Notes: a model not told the origin generated them from the sequence alone. A DNA stretch of 64,000 bases from Variovorax paradoxus (GCF_030815855.1 NZ_JAUSXG010000001.1:5208001-5272000); one strand, 5' to 3'; shown: positions 21,147 to 30,226, counted from the first letter of the stretch. Numbers and translations: made by a program.

Positions 21147-22037
21147 TCAGAGCTGGCGAAACGCCGTCAGCACCTTCAGCACGCTCTGCGTGGCGCCGTC
21201 GAGCCCGGCGCGCTGGCGATGCGCAATGCCGAGGCGCCGGGTGAGCCTGGGGGTTACCGGCAGAATCTGCATGCGCTCGTTCAGGGCCGCGTCGGTGGTT
21301 TGCTGCAGCGGCAGCAGCGCAGCGCCGTAGCCGGCCGCCACCAGGCTGCGGATCGCGGCGTCGTAGTTGAGCTCGATGCGCGCGCGCGGCGCAAAGCCGG
21401 CTGCCGCGAACCATTCCATCGTGAGCCGGTACATGTGGGTGGTGGCTTCGTTGAAGATCAGCGGCTGCGCCGCGAGCCATGCCGGCGTCACGCGTTTGGG
21501 CGCCTTCCAGCGCTGCGGCACGAAAGCCATCATGGCCTGGTCGCGCCATGGCGTCACGACGAGATCGCGCAGCGGCGGTTGCGGCACCGCTACCAGGCCG
21601 ATGTCGAGCGTGCCCGCGGCCAGACGCGCCATCGCCTCGTTGGAGCCGAGGATGCTGACCTCGACGTCGATGCCCGAATGCCCGGCGCCCAGTGCCTCGA
21701 GCACCTGCGGCAGCAGGTCGACCACCACGCCGGTGGACGTGCCGAGCCGCACGCGGCCGGTGCGGCCTTCGGCCTGGCGCTTGACGGCTTCGATGGCGTC
21801 GTCGGTATCGCGCAGCAGCTTGCGCCCGCGCTCCACCAGCGCCGCACCGGCCGCCGTAGGCATGACGCGTCGGTTGCCGCGCACGACGAGCGGAGCGCCC
21901 AGCCGCGATTCGAGTTCGCTGATGTGCAGGCTCACCGTGGGCTGCGCGAGGTGCAGCGCCTTGGCCGCCGCCGAGAAGGTGCCGAGGTCCGCAATGGCGA
22001 TGAGCGTCCGCAGTTGGTCGAGGTTGAGTTGCCGCAT
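21147..22037 (-). CDS. LysR family transcriptional regulator
   Basis: This 296-residue LysR protein has its helix-turn-helix at residues 3-60 (LDQLRTLIAIADLGTFSAAA, then LAQPTVSLHISELE) and a two-lobe effector domain. ATG at 22037 matches the family start. A 15-base palindrome abuts the start codon. It is divergent from a DUF1127 gene and convergent with amiE, so either may be a target. Confidence 0.9.
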   Translation of the reverse strand: MRQLNLDQLRTLIAIADLGTFSAAAKALHLAQPTVSLHISELESRLGAPLVVRGNRRVMPTAAGAALVERGRKLLRDTDDAIEAVKRQAEGRTGRVRLGTSTGVVVDLLPQVLEALGAGHSGIDVEVSILGSNEAMARLAAGTLDIGLVAVPQPPLRDLVVTPWRDQAMMAFVPQRWKAPKRVTPAWLAAQPLIFNEATTHMYRLTMEWFAAAGFAPRARIELNYDAAIRSLVAAGYGAALLPLQQTTDAALNERMQILPVTPRLTRRLGIAHRQRAGLDGATQSVLKVLTAFRQL

Positions 22038-22052
22038 ATCAGTAATGCTGAT
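22038..22052. promoter_or_regulatory. Palindrome at the LysR start codon
   Basis: ATCAGTAATGCTGAT has five-base inverted arms around a five-base centre and fits the T-N11-A form of LysR boxes. It starts one base upstream of the LysR start codon, a position suited to autoregulation. It lies 77 bases before the divergent DUF1127 start. Confidence 0.5.
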
Positions 22053-22128
22053 TGAAGGGTTCAGGAATCTCAACTTCCACAATAGCATGCGTCGCCGGAA
22101 GATGAGCGCTTCCAACAAGGAGCCCACC

Positions 22129-22323
22129 GTGACAGCGCCCGCCCACTCGCCATTCCATCAACGCCTGATGCTCGCGCTGCGCGGCTGGCGCCGCCGAATG
22201 GCGGAGCATCGCCGCAAGCGCGCCGACTCGCAGCACCTGGCCGGCATGAGCGACCATGAGCTGCGCGACCTGGGCATCGGGCGCAGCCAGGTCAACGCTT
22301 TGCTGGAACGCGACCGGTACTGA
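22129..22323 (+). CDS. DUF1127 (YjiS-like) small protein
   Basis: The C-terminal stretch HLAGMSDHELRDLGIGRSQV is the DUF1127 signature, preceded by a basic, tryptophan- and arginine-rich helix (RGWRRRMAEHRRKR). I chose GTG at 22129 because AAGGAG lies six bases upstream, giving 64 residues. ATG at 22102 would give 73. Proteins of this family are small, basic and induced in many conditions. One in Agrobacterium affects phosphate and RNA turnover, but the general role is unclear. Confidence 0.82.
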   Translation: MTAPAHSPFHQRLMLALRGWRRRMAEHRRKRADSQHLAGMSDHELRDLGIGRSQVNALLERDRY

Positions 22324-22380
22324 GGAAAAACGGCGCCGGCCCGCGCCCACCGGGACGGAATTTGAGGTTCAATCCGGGGC

Positions 22381-24063
22381 GTGCTCCAACCCGCTACACC
22401 CGCCCCGCTCTCCATCGAACTCACCTCGCCGCAATCGGTCAACGGCCGGCGTGCGGCCTTCCAGTCGCTCTGGCTGCTTGCGCGCATGAAACACGCGCAC
22501 GATGCCGAAGGCGGCCTCGTGCGGCTCGCCGATCTGCGCGGCGAAGTCACCGATGCGAGCACGCTGCGCATGGTGGTGAGCCGAGCGTTTCGCGACTTCA
22601 AGGCCTGGAACATCGAGGCCGGCTGGGGTGAGGACACAGAGCGCGAGCCGCGCTTCCTCAATGCCGAGAAGCGCAGCCAGGGGCCATTCTGGCTGCCAGC
22701 CGCCGAAGCGAAGCGCGTGCGCATGCAGGTGGGCGGCCGGGCGGCCACGGCGGCCGAGGTCGCTTCCTTTCTCGGATTGCGCTCGCGCAAGGCTCGTGCA
22801 GCGGAACCCGGCTCGCCGACGCCGCCCGATGCGGTGCACCTGCAGGATGCCGCGTTCTGGAAGCAGCTGGTCGCCTCGCAACAGGCGGCAAAGCAGGGAC
22901 GGCTCATGGCGCCGGTGGCGGGCGGCGGCACGCCCGGGCAGCCGGCGAGCGCGCTCGAGTCGATCCGCCTGGCCGGCACGCTGGCCGCCACCGACTTCCA
23001 GCGCGCATTGGTCACGCTCAACGAGGCGATGCTGTGGCGCCGACTCGGCGACAACGAACAGGCGCGGCGGCGGCTGCAGGCGCTCAAGAAACAGCGCCTC
23101 GCCCATCATGTGGCGGGCAACGACTACCTGGGCGCGATGGAATGCATTGTCTCGGCCTGGTGCGCCTACACCGCGCGCGACCTGCCGCTGGCGCAATCGC
23201 TGCTGAGCGGCATGGCCGAGGATGCGGCACGCGGGCTGGTGCTTCGGCATCATCCCGACGTGCGCTTCGAGTGGTGCAACCTGTGGGCGCTGGTCTGCCG
23301 ATCGCGCGCGCTCGGGCTCTCGGCCGAAGACAAGCCCACCGCTGCCACGCTCGCCGAAGAGTCGCTGAAGCGCTTCGGCGAAGCCTTGGCCGCGGCCTTC
23401 GAATCGCACTCCTTCGATGCGGCGCAGCACGTGGCCGCCAACATGGGCATGGCCGCCTGGCTGTTCGACCGCGTCGGCCTCGCCGACCTGCCGGCGCTCG
23501 CGCACGACGGCCATGCCGACACCACCCGCCGCGCGGTGCAATGGATCGCCTTCAGCGAATGGCTCTGCGGCCACACAGACGGCCAGGGGCGCTCGGCATG
23601 GAACGCGATCTACCTGATGCGCATCGCGCGCGGTCACTGCCAGGCCGAGCCGCAATCCACGCTGGCGCAGTTCCGCGCACAGAAGCCGCTGGACCCGGCC
23701 GCGATCTCTAAGCTCGCCGGCCCGCTTGCGGATGCCTTCGATGCCGCGCACTGGCCCTTGCGTTGGGTCGAGGTGGCGCAGGCCCGGCTCGCCGATCACC
23801 AGGCCGGGCGCCGTCGCTATCCAGGCCTGCAGCATTGCAGCCTGCTGTTCGAGCATGCCTGGTACGCGGCGCATGCGGGCGACCTGAATGCGGCCGAGCA
23901 GTCGCTGGGCCTGCTGCGCGAAGCGTTGCCGCAGCTCGTGCCGAGCGACCGCGCCTACTTCACGGAATCGTGGAACGACACGCTGCCGGCCGAACTGGTG
24001 CTCGAGGCGACGCCGCCGCGGCGGCCCGCGGCGCGCAAGAAGACCGTCCGCCGCCCCAGCTGA
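22381..24063 (+). CDS. Hypothetical protein with possible winged-helix and TPR-like regions, 560 aa
   Basis: The frame begins at GTG 22381 and has no convincing ribosome site, so a later start is possible. Residues 10-120 look like a compact alpha/beta domain (ARMKHAHDAEGGLVRLADLR, then LRMVVSRAFRDFKAW), compatible with a winged helix. From about 190 the chain is alpha-helical with alanine-rich helix pairs that resemble tetratricopeptide repeats, and the end is basic. There is no signal peptide. I do not recognise the family. An SARP/BTAD-like regulator is one possibility. Its stop TGA abuts the LacI stop, forming TGATCA. Confidence 0.7.
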   Translation: MLQPATPAPLSIELTSPQSVNGRRAAFQSLWLLARMKHAHDAEGGLVRLADLRGEVTDASTLRMVVSRAFRDFKAWNIEAGWGEDTEREPRFLNAEKRSQGPFWLPAAEAKRVRMQVGGRAATAAEVASFLGLRSRKARAAEPGSPTPPDAVHLQDAAFWKQLVASQQAAKQGRLMAPVAGGGTPGQPASALESIRLAGTLAATDFQRALVTLNEAMLWRRLGDNEQARRRLQALKKQRLAHHVAGNDYLGAMECIVSAWCAYTARDLPLAQSLLSGMAEDAARGLVLRHHPDVRFEWCNLWALVCRSRALGLSAEDKPTAATLAEESLKRFGEALAAAFESHSFDAAQHVAANMGMAAWLFDRVGLADLPALAHDGHADTTRRAVQWIAFSEWLCGHTDGQGRSAWNAIYLMRIARGHCQAEPQSTLAQFRAQKPLDPAAISKLAGPLADAFDAAHWPLRWVEVAQARLADHQAGRRRYPGLQHCSLLFEHAWYAAHAGDLNAAEQSLGLLREALPQLVPSDRAYFTESWNDTLPAELVLEATPPRRPAARKKTVRRPS

Positions 24064-25095
24064 TCAGCGCGCGGCCGGCGCCCCGGTCGACTTGCGCACC
24101 ACCAGCTCCGGCCGCAGCACCACCGTCGATGCCGACATCGCCTGCCCGTCGATTTCGGCGAACAGCATTTCGGCCGCGCGCCAGCCGAGCTCGCGGTGCG
24201 GCAGGCGGATGGTGGTGAGCGGCGGATCGACCATGTCGACCAGCGGCATGTCGTTGTGGCCCGTCACCGAGATGTCCTTCGGCACGCGCAAGCCGGCCTG
24301 GCGCAGTGCGTCGTAGGCGCCCAGCGCCACGAGGTCGTTGCAGCACACCACCGCCTGCGGTGCGGCACCGGCGCCGAGCATCTGCTGCATCGCGATCGCT
24401 CCCGCCTCGCGGCTGTAGCTCGCGCACTCGACCACGCGGAACGGTTTCATGCGGTGGTCGCGCAGCGCCTGCTCCACGCCCAGGCGGCGGCCGACACCGG
24501 TCGGAATGTGCTGCGGCCCCGCGAGGTGCGCGATGCGCTTGTGGCCCAGCCCCACGAGGTGATCGACCGCCAGCTTCATCGCGAGCCGGTCGTCGCTCAC
24601 CACGGCGGGCAGGCGCCCGGTCTCGTCGGCGCGGTTGACCAGCACCGCGGTCATGCCGGCCTTCGTGACGAAGTCGACCAGCGGGTCGTCGCGCGTGGCG
24701 GTGGCGAGGATGACGCCGTCGACGCGCTGCGCCAGCATGCGTTCGAGCACGGGCCGCGCCAGCGCCGGGTCGACCACGTTGGTGACGAACACGAAGTACC
24801 CGCGCGCCGCCGCGCTGGCCTCGATGCCTTGCAGGATCGGCGGGAACACCGCGTTCGTGATGTCGGGCACCAGCACGCCGATGGTGTGGGTGCGCCCGGT
24901 GCGCAATGCCGAGGCCGCGCGGTTGGGCCGGTAGCCCAGGCGCTGCGCCGCTTCTTCCACCACGCGCAGCACCTCCTCGCTGATCAGTGAGCGCTTCTCG
25001 GCGCTGAGCGCACGCGACACGGTCGACACATGCACGCCGGCGGCGCGGGCGACATCGCGGATGGTCACGGGGGTGGAAGTCGGGCTGGTGCTCAT
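24064..25095 (-). CDS. LacI family transcriptional regulator
   Basis: The 343-residue protein has the LacI headpiece at residues 9-55 (TIRDVARAAGVHVSTVSRAL) and a hinge helix, followed by a periplasmic-binding-protein-like effector domain (IGVLVPDITNAVFPPILQGI). ATG at 25095 is preferred over an upstream TTG. Two sites of the LacI operator type lie between it and the divergent dioxygenase operon, so it very likely represses that operon and itself until a pathway compound binds. Confidence 0.93.
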   Translation of the reverse strand: MSTSPTSTPVTIRDVARAAGVHVSTVSRALSAEKRSLISEEVLRVVEEAAQRLGYRPNRAASALRTGRTHTIGVLVPDITNAVFPPILQGIEASAAARGYFVFVTNVVDPALARPVLERMLAQRVDGVILATATRDDPLVDFVTKAGMTAVLVNRADETGRLPAVVSDDRLAMKLAVDHLVGLGHKRIAHLAGPQHIPTGVGRRLGVEQALRDHRMKPFRVVECASYSREAGAIAMQQMLGAGAAPQAVVCCNDLVALGAYDALRQAGLRVPKDISVTGHNDMPLVDMVDPPLTTIRLPHRELGWRAAEMLFAEIDGQAMSASTVVLRPELVVRKSTGAPAAR

Positions 25096-25102
25096 GAATT
25101 GA

Positions 25103-25116
25103 TGCAAACGATTGTC
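25103..25116. promoter_or_regulatory. LacI-type operator, copy 1
   Basis: TGCAAACGATTGTC matches the half-site TGCAAACG of the LacI family and shares 12 of 14 bases with the copy at 25205-25218. It lies eight bases upstream of the repressor start, a position for autorepression. Confidence 0.75.
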
Positions 25117-25204
25117 ATGCCAGTCAGGAGCTGCGAACGGCTTTCCTCATTCCTGACCCGGTGAACAGGGTCATTTTACTTTTTCGCGATTTGATCTAAC
25201 ATCG

Positions 25205-25218
25205 TGCAAACGATTGCA
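25205..25218. promoter_or_regulatory. LacI-type operator, copy 2
   Basis: TGCAAACGATTGCA is a near-perfect palindrome of the LacI family operator kind and ends 10 bases before the dioxygenase start codon. The two operators are 102 bases apart, which would allow looping by a tetramer or two dimers. Confidence 0.8.
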
Positions 25219-25228
25219 GAGACTTGCC

Positions 25229-26095
25229 ATGAACATTGCCACCTCGCCCGATTCGGTGCTCGGCTTCGCGCTCGGTGCCATGGCACGCACGCCCGACGCG
25301 CGGCTGCGCACCGTGATGGATGCCCTCACGCGCCACTTGCATGCCTTCGTCCAGGAGGTGAAGCTGACCGAGGAGGAGTTCGAGCAGGCGCTCGAATTCA
25401 TCGTCGCCATCGGCCACGCCACGGGCGAGACCAAGAACGAGGTGGTGCTGGCGGCCGACATCCTCGGCCTTTCCACCGTGGTGGCGCTGCAGAACAACCA
25501 GGACCCGCACGGCGAGTCGCCGGCCGCGCTGCTCGGCCCCTTCTGGCGCGCGAACTCGCCGGCCTGCGCGCCGGGCGACAACATCGCGCGCTCGGGCACG
25601 CCGGGCATTCCGCTCGCGGTGACGGGCACGGTGCGCGATGCCAAGGGCCGGCCGGTCGCCGATGCCACGGTCGACGTGTGGCAGGCCTCGCCCGTCGGCC
25701 TGTACGAAAACCAGGACCCGGCGCAGGAAGACATGAACCTGCGCGGCCGCTTCACCACCGACGCCAAGGGGCGCTTTCACTTTCGCAGCGTGCGGCCGGC
25801 CGGCTACCCGGTGCCGACCGACGGGCCTTGCGGCGTGCTGCTGCGCGCGCAGCAACGCCACCCCAACCGGCCCGCGCACCTGCACTTCATGGTGAGCAAG
25901 CCGGGTCACAAGGTGCTGATCACGCAGGTGTTCGCCGATGACGACGAGAACCTCGAGAGCGACCCGACCTTCGGCGTGACGCGGCGATTGATCGGCCGCT
26001 TTGCGCTGGCGCCGGACGGCCAGACCGCCACGCTGCAATACGACTTCCAGCTCGAACCCGGCGAGATGAAGTTCCCCCGTCCACCGATTCCCTGA
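25229..26095 (+). CDS. Intradiol ring-cleavage dioxygenase (hydroxyquinol/catechol 1,2-dioxygenase family)
   Basis: This 288-residue non-haem Fe(III) enzyme has the four metal ligands Y159 (GLYENQ), Y193 (AGYPVPTDGP), H217 and H219 (RPAHLHF). The N-terminal helical part (residues 20-110) and LLGPFWR are typical of the catechol and hydroxyquinol 1,2-dioxygenase group, closer to hydroxyquinol enzymes by the ENQD region. It would open an ortho-diphenol ring to a muconate or maleylacetate-type acid. It heads the LacI-controlled operon, so the pathway handles an aromatic. The substrate is an inference. Confidence 0.88.
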   Translation: MNIATSPDSVLGFALGAMARTPDARLRTVMDALTRHLHAFVQEVKLTEEEFEQALEFIVAIGHATGETKNEVVLAADILGLSTVVALQNNQDPHGESPAALLGPFWRANSPACAPGDNIARSGTPGIPLAVTGTVRDAKGRPVADATVDVWQASPVGLYENQDPAQEDMNLRGRFTTDAKGRFHFRSVRPAGYPVPTDGPCGVLLRAQQRHPNRPAHLHFMVSKPGHKVLITQVFADDDENLESDPTFGVTRRLIGRFALAPDGQTATLQYDFQLEPGEMKFPRPPIP

Positions 26096-26117
26096 CTCCA
26101 CAACTTCCTTTCACCCC

Positions 26118-26882
26118 ATGAGCTTCGATCCTGTTTCCCGACTCGACGGCAAGGTGGCCGTCATCACCGGCGGCCTCGGCGCCATCGGCTATGCGACGGC
26201 CACACGCCTGGCCGCGCTCGGCGCCACCTGCGTGCTGTTGCACCGCAAGGGCGACGATGCGGCTGCACGCGCCGCCGCCCTGCCCTCCGCCAACGGACAA
26301 CGCCACATGGCGATCCGCGCCGACATCGTCGACACACCGAGCCTGCAGGCCGCCGCTGCGCAAGTGAAAGCCACGCACGGCCGCTGCGACATCCTCGTCA
26401 ACAGCGCGGGACACACGCAGCCCATTCCCGCGGGCGACCTCGATTCGTTGACCGACGAACTCATCGACGACCTGCTGCGCGCCAACTTCCGCGGCGTGTT
26501 CGCGACCATCCGTGCCTTCGCGCCGATGCTGAAGGAAAGCGGCGACGGCCTCATCGCCAACATCTCGTCCATCGCTGGCTTCACGGGCGTGGGCAGCAAC
26601 CTCGCGTACGTCGCGGCCAAGGCGGGGCTCGACGTGGTGGGCGATGCGCTGGCCAAGGCGCTGGCGCCGGCGGTGCGCGTGGTGTCGGTGTCGCCGGGTG
26701 CGGTCGAATCGGGCTTCGTGCCGGGCCGCGGCGCGGAGTTCGCGAACAAGATGGCGAGTACCACGCCGCTCGGCCGCATTGGCAAGCCGGACGACGTGGC
26801 CGCCACGGTCGAAGCGCTCGCGACGACGATGCGCTTCGTCACCGGCACGCGCATCGTGGTCGATGGAGGGCGCCACCTGTGA
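26118..26882 (+). CDS. SDR family oxidoreductase
   Basis: The 254-residue classical short-chain dehydrogenase has TGGLGAIG near residues 17-24, the NSAG motif at 95-98, and catalytic S150/S151, Y164 and K168 in AYVAAK. It is preserved end to end and ends VVDGGRHL. It follows the dioxygenase by 22 bases and overlaps the next start (GTGA), so it belongs to the same operon. The substrate, presumably an alcohol or ketone of the aromatic route, is unknown. Confidence 0.9.
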   Translation: MSFDPVSRLDGKVAVITGGLGAIGYATATRLAALGATCVLLHRKGDDAAARAAALPSANGQRHMAIRADIVDTPSLQAAAAQVKATHGRCDILVNSAGHTQPIPAGDLDSLTDELIDDLLRANFRGVFATIRAFAPMLKESGDGLIANISSIAGFTGVGSNLAYVAAKAGLDVVGDALAKALAPAVRVVSVSPGAVESGFVPGRGAEFANKMASTTPLGRIGKPDDVAATVEALATTMRFVTGTRIVVDGGRHL

Positions 26883-27769
26883 GCGCCGCCAAGACCCTCA
26901 TCACCTGCGCCGTGACGGGCAACCTCGTGAAGCCCGAGCAGACGCCGCACCTGCCGATCACGCCGGTGCAGATCGCCGACGAATGCCTGGCCGCCGCCGA
27001 GGCCGGCGCGGCGCAGGTGCACATCCACGTGCGCCATCCCGAAACCGGCAAGCCCTCGATGGAAGTCGAGCTCTACCGCGAGGTGGTCGACCGCATCCGC
27101 CGCAGCAATCGCGAGTTGATCGTCAACCTCACGACCGGCCCCGGCGGGCGCTACATCCCGAGCGAGGACGATCCGAAGATCGCCGCCCCCGGCACCACGC
27201 TGCTGCCGCCGGAAAAGCGCGTGGAGCACATCGCGCTCATCAGGCCCGATGTGTGCTCGCTCGACCTCAACACCATGAACTCCGGCCCCGACGTGGTGAT
27301 GAACACGCCGAAGAACGTGCGCCGCATGGCGAAGGTGATCCGCGAGGCGGGCGTGAAGCCCGAACTGGAAATTTTCGATTCGGGCGACATCAACCTCGCG
27401 CTCGACCTGATCGCCGACGGCACCCTCGACGGCCCCGCGATGTGGACCTTCGTTCTCGGCGTGAAGTACGGCTTCGCGCCCACGCCCGAGACGCTGCTGT
27501 ACGCGCGCAACATGCTGCCGCGCGGCGCGTTCTGGAGCGCCTTCGGCATCGGCCGCATGGAGTTTCCGATCGTCGCGCAGGCCTGGCTGCTGGGCGGCCA
27601 TGTGCGCGTGGGCATGGAAGACAACATCTACCTCGAGAAGGGCGTGCTGGCCGAAAGCAATGCGCAGCTGGTGGCGAAGGCGCGCGACATCCTTGTGAGC
27701 CTCGGCGGTGAGATTGCCAATCCACGCGAGGCGCGCGCCATGCTGGGCTTGCCGGGTGCGAGGAGCTGA
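26879..27769 (+). CDS. BKACE family beta-keto acid cleavage enzyme
   Basis: The 296-residue protein belongs to the 3-keto-5-aminohexanoate cleavage enzyme family (DUF849). It uses Zn2+ to react a beta-keto acid with acetyl-CoA. The TIM-barrel start TLITCAVTGN, the metal site HIHVRHPETGKPS, and GRMEFPIVAQAWLLGGHVRVGMEDN are typical. GTG at 26879 overlaps the SDR stop. Within the operon it would cleave a beta-keto acid formed after ring opening. The exact substrate is not predictable because the family is broad. Confidence 0.92.
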   Translation: MSAAKTLITCAVTGNLVKPEQTPHLPITPVQIADECLAAAEAGAAQVHIHVRHPETGKPSMEVELYREVVDRIRRSNRELIVNLTTGPGGRYIPSEDDPKIAAPGTTLLPPEKRVEHIALIRPDVCSLDLNTMNSGPDVVMNTPKNVRRMAKVIREAGVKPELEIFDSGDINLALDLIADGTLDGPAMWTFVLGVKYGFAPTPETLLYARNMLPRGAFWSAFGIGRMEFPIVAQAWLLGGHVRVGMEDNIYLEKGVLAESNAQLVAKARDILVSLGGEIANPREARAMLGLPGARS

Positions 27770-27772
27770 ACG

Positions 27773-28780
27773 ATGAGCGTCGCCGCCATGCACACAACCC
27801 ACACCTCTCGCGCACTGCGCGTGAACGAGAAGGCCGCCAATCTCGATGCGCTGCAACTCGAGGCCACGCCACAGCAGGAACCCACACCGCCCGCCGGCCA
27901 CGCCGTGGTGCGCGTCGCCGCCGCTGCGGTGAACCCGAGCGACGTGAAAGCGACGCTGGGCATCATGCCGCAGGCCGTGTGGCCCCGCACCCCGGGGCGC
28001 GACTTCGCGGGCACCGTGGTGAGCGGTCCGACCGAATGGATCGGCCGCGAGGTCTACGGCTCGGGCGGAGACATCGGCATCACGCGCGACGGTTCGCATG
28101 CGCGCTACCTGGTGCTGCCCGAAGGCGCATTGCGCGCCAAGCCCCGGGGCATTTCGATGGACGAGGCCGGCGCGGTGGGCGTGCCCTTCGTCACCGCCTA
28201 CGAAGGCTTTCGCCGCAGCGGCATGCCGCAGGCCGGCCAGACCGTGCTGGTGCTCGGCGCCAACGGCAAGGTCGGGCAAGCGGCGGTGCAGCTCGCTTCG
28301 CAGGCCGGCGCGCGCGTGATCGCGGTGCAGCGCCGCGCGGGCCCGTTCGAAGGATTCGCGTGCGGGCCGGTCGACGCGATCGATGCGCGCCACCACACCG
28401 ACGTGGGCGCGCAGGTGCGCGAGCTCACTGGCGGGCGCGGCGCGAACATCGTCTACAACACCGTGGGCAGTGCCTACTTCGAGGCTGCCAACAAGGCCAT
28501 GGCCAAGGGCGCGACGCAGATCTTCATCGCCACGCACGAGCGCGCGGTGCCCTTCGACATCTTCGCGTTCTACCGCGGCATGCACACCTTCGTGGGCATC
28601 GATTCGCTCGCGATGGACTGCGTGGCCTCGACCGCACAGCTCGACGCCATGCGCGAGGGCTTCGAGCGCGGCACGCTGAAACCCTTTCCGGTGGCGCGCA
28701 GCTTCACGCTCGACGAAGCCATGGAGGCCTACCGGCTGGTGCTTTCGGGCAGCACCGACCGCGTCGTGCTGCGCCCCTGA
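27773..28780 (+). CDS. Zinc-type alcohol dehydrogenase/quinone oxidoreductase (MDR family)
   Basis: The 335-residue medium-chain reductase has an N-terminal GroES-like domain (VVRVAAAAVNPSDVKATLG, PGRDFAGTVV) and a Rossmann domain with VLVLGANGKVGQAAVQLA near residues 157-174. The usual structural-zinc cysteines are absent, which fits the NADPH:quinone oxidoreductase group. It follows the BKACE stop by three bases. It may reduce an enone or quinone intermediate. Confidence 0.88.
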   Translation: MSVAAMHTTHTSRALRVNEKAANLDALQLEATPQQEPTPPAGHAVVRVAAAAVNPSDVKATLGIMPQAVWPRTPGRDFAGTVVSGPTEWIGREVYGSGGDIGITRDGSHARYLVLPEGALRAKPRGISMDEAGAVGVPFVTAYEGFRRSGMPQAGQTVLVLGANGKVGQAAVQLASQAGARVIAVQRRAGPFEGFACGPVDAIDARHHTDVGAQVRELTGGRGANIVYNTVGSAYFEAANKAMAKGATQIFIATHERAVPFDIFAFYRGMHTFVGIDSLAMDCVASTAQLDAMREGFERGTLKPFPVARSFTLDEAMEAYRLVLSGSTDRVVLRP

Positions 28781-28812
28781 ACCCGAAGGAACCCGCAACA
28801 AGGAACACCGCC

Positions 28813-29172
28813 ATGCACGTGACCCGCTTCAGCGAAGCGCCGCACTACGAAGCGCCCAACCATTTCGACATGCGCTGCCTGCGCCTGCAGGGCAAGGAGG
28901 CCGGCCCCTCGACGCAGATGTGGATGGGCATGAGCCAGATCCTGCCCGGCGGCCATACGGGCCTCGACGGCTCGCCGATGGAAAAGCTGTACCTCGTGCT
29001 CGAAGGCCAGCTCCATGTGGTCGGCGAGCTCGACGGCGCACACCAGGAAGAAGTGCTCGGCCCCTACGACAGCTGCCGCTTCGCGCCGGGCGAAAAGCGG
29101 CAGCTGGAAAACCGCGGCAACCGGCCGGTGCTCGTGGCGCTGGTGATGCCGTACGCGCCGCCGGCCGCATAG
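28813..29172 (+). CDS. Cupin domain protein
   Basis: The 119-residue protein is a single cupin barrel (LPGGHTGLDGSPMEKLYLVLEG, then FAPGEKRQLENRGNRP). Metal ligands of the first cupin motif are partly conserved (H48, E57), while the second motif has few ligand candidates. It is embedded in the operon between the MDR dehydrogenase and the Bug gene. It may be a small isomerase, a metal dioxygenase or a non-enzymatic binding protein. Confidence 0.82.
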   Translation: MHVTRFSEAPHYEAPNHFDMRCLRLQGKEAGPSTQMWMGMSQILPGGHTGLDGSPMEKLYLVLEGQLHVVGELDGAHQEEVLGPYDSCRFAPGEKRQLENRGNRPVLVALVMPYAPPAA

Positions 29173-29231
29173 GCCTTCTTCCTCCTCAGTCATTCATCGC
29201 TCACCCAAACAAATCAACGGAGACAAGACGC

Positions 29232-30224
29232 ATGAAGAAGACATTCCCCTGGAGCCGCCGGCAGGCTCTCGCAACCATGGCCGTGGCGCTCGCGGCCTGC
29301 ACGCTCGGCGGCGCGCAAGCGCAAAACGCATGGCCGGGCACGCAAACCATCAAGCTGGTGGTGCCCTTCACGGCCGGCAGCGGCACCGACATCGTTGCGC
29401 GGCTCGTGGCCGAGAAGCTCGGGCCCGCGCTCGGCACGAGCGTGGTGGTGGACAACAAACCCGGCGCGGGCGGCACGCTCGGCGCGGCCATCGCGGCCAA
29501 GTCGCCGGCTGACGGCTACACGCTGCTGGTGCATTCGGCGGGGCACCTCGTGAACCCATGGATCTACAAGGGCCTGTCGTACGACACGATCAAGGACTTC
29601 ACCGGCATCACGCCGATGGCGAGCCTGCCCAACGTGCTGGTGACCGCGCCTTCGCACTTCGCGAACGTGCAGGATCTCGTGGCGAAAGTGAAGGCCAGGC
29701 CGGGCGGCTTCAACTACGGCTCCGCGGGCAATGGTTCGGCCACGCACATGAATGCCGAGGTGTTCCGCCTCGCGGCCGGGCTCGATGCGCAGCACGTGCC
29801 TTTCCGCGGCACGCCCGAGGCCATGACCGAAGTGATGGCCGGGCGCGTCGACTGGTTCTTCGCGCCGATGGTGTCGGCGCTGCCGCTCATCAAGAGCGGC
29901 AAGCTGCAGGCGCTGGCGGTGGGCACCGCGAAGCGCTCGCCGGCCCTGCCCGAGGCACCCACCACGGCGGAAGCCGGCGTGCCGGGTTCCGAGTACCTGT
30001 TCTGGGTCGGGCTCTTCGCACCCGCGAAGACGCCGCAACCGGTGGTCGACCGCCTGCAAGCCGAGGTCGCGAAGATCATGGCCTCGCCCGAACTGAAGGA
30101 ACGCCTGGACAAGCTCGGCGCCGAGCCCTTCACGATGCCGTCGGCGCAGTTCAACAAGTTCATCAGCGACGAAACGGCCAAGGCGCAGCAAGTGGTCAAG
30201 GCCGCGAGCATCAAGGTCGACTGA
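29232..30224 (+). CDS. Bug-family tripartite tricarboxylate transporter substrate-binding protein
   Basis: The 330-residue exported protein starts with a signal peptide containing twin arginines (SRRQALATM), so it could leave by Tat. It then has WPGTQTIKLVVPFTAGSGTDI and VDNKPGAGGTLGA, the Bug fold hallmarks. It is the second orphan Bug protein in the window, again with no TctA/TctB. As the sixth gene of the LacI operon it is the likely periplasmic binder of the pathway's substrate. Confidence 0.92.
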   Translation: MKKTFPWSRRQALATMAVALAACTLGGAQAQNAWPGTQTIKLVVPFTAGSGTDIVARLVAEKLGPALGTSVVVDNKPGAGGTLGAAIAAKSPADGYTLLVHSAGHLVNPWIYKGLSYDTIKDFTGITPMASLPNVLVTAPSHFANVQDLVAKVKARPGGFNYGSAGNGSATHMNAEVFRLAAGLDAQHVPFRGTPEAMTEVMAGRVDWFFAPMVSALPLIKSGKLQALAVGTAKRSPALPEAPTTAEAGVPGSEYLFWVGLFAPAKTPQPVVDRLQAEVAKIMASPELKERLDKLGAEPFTMPSAQFNKFISDETAKAQQVVKAASIKVD

Positions 30225-30226
30225 CC

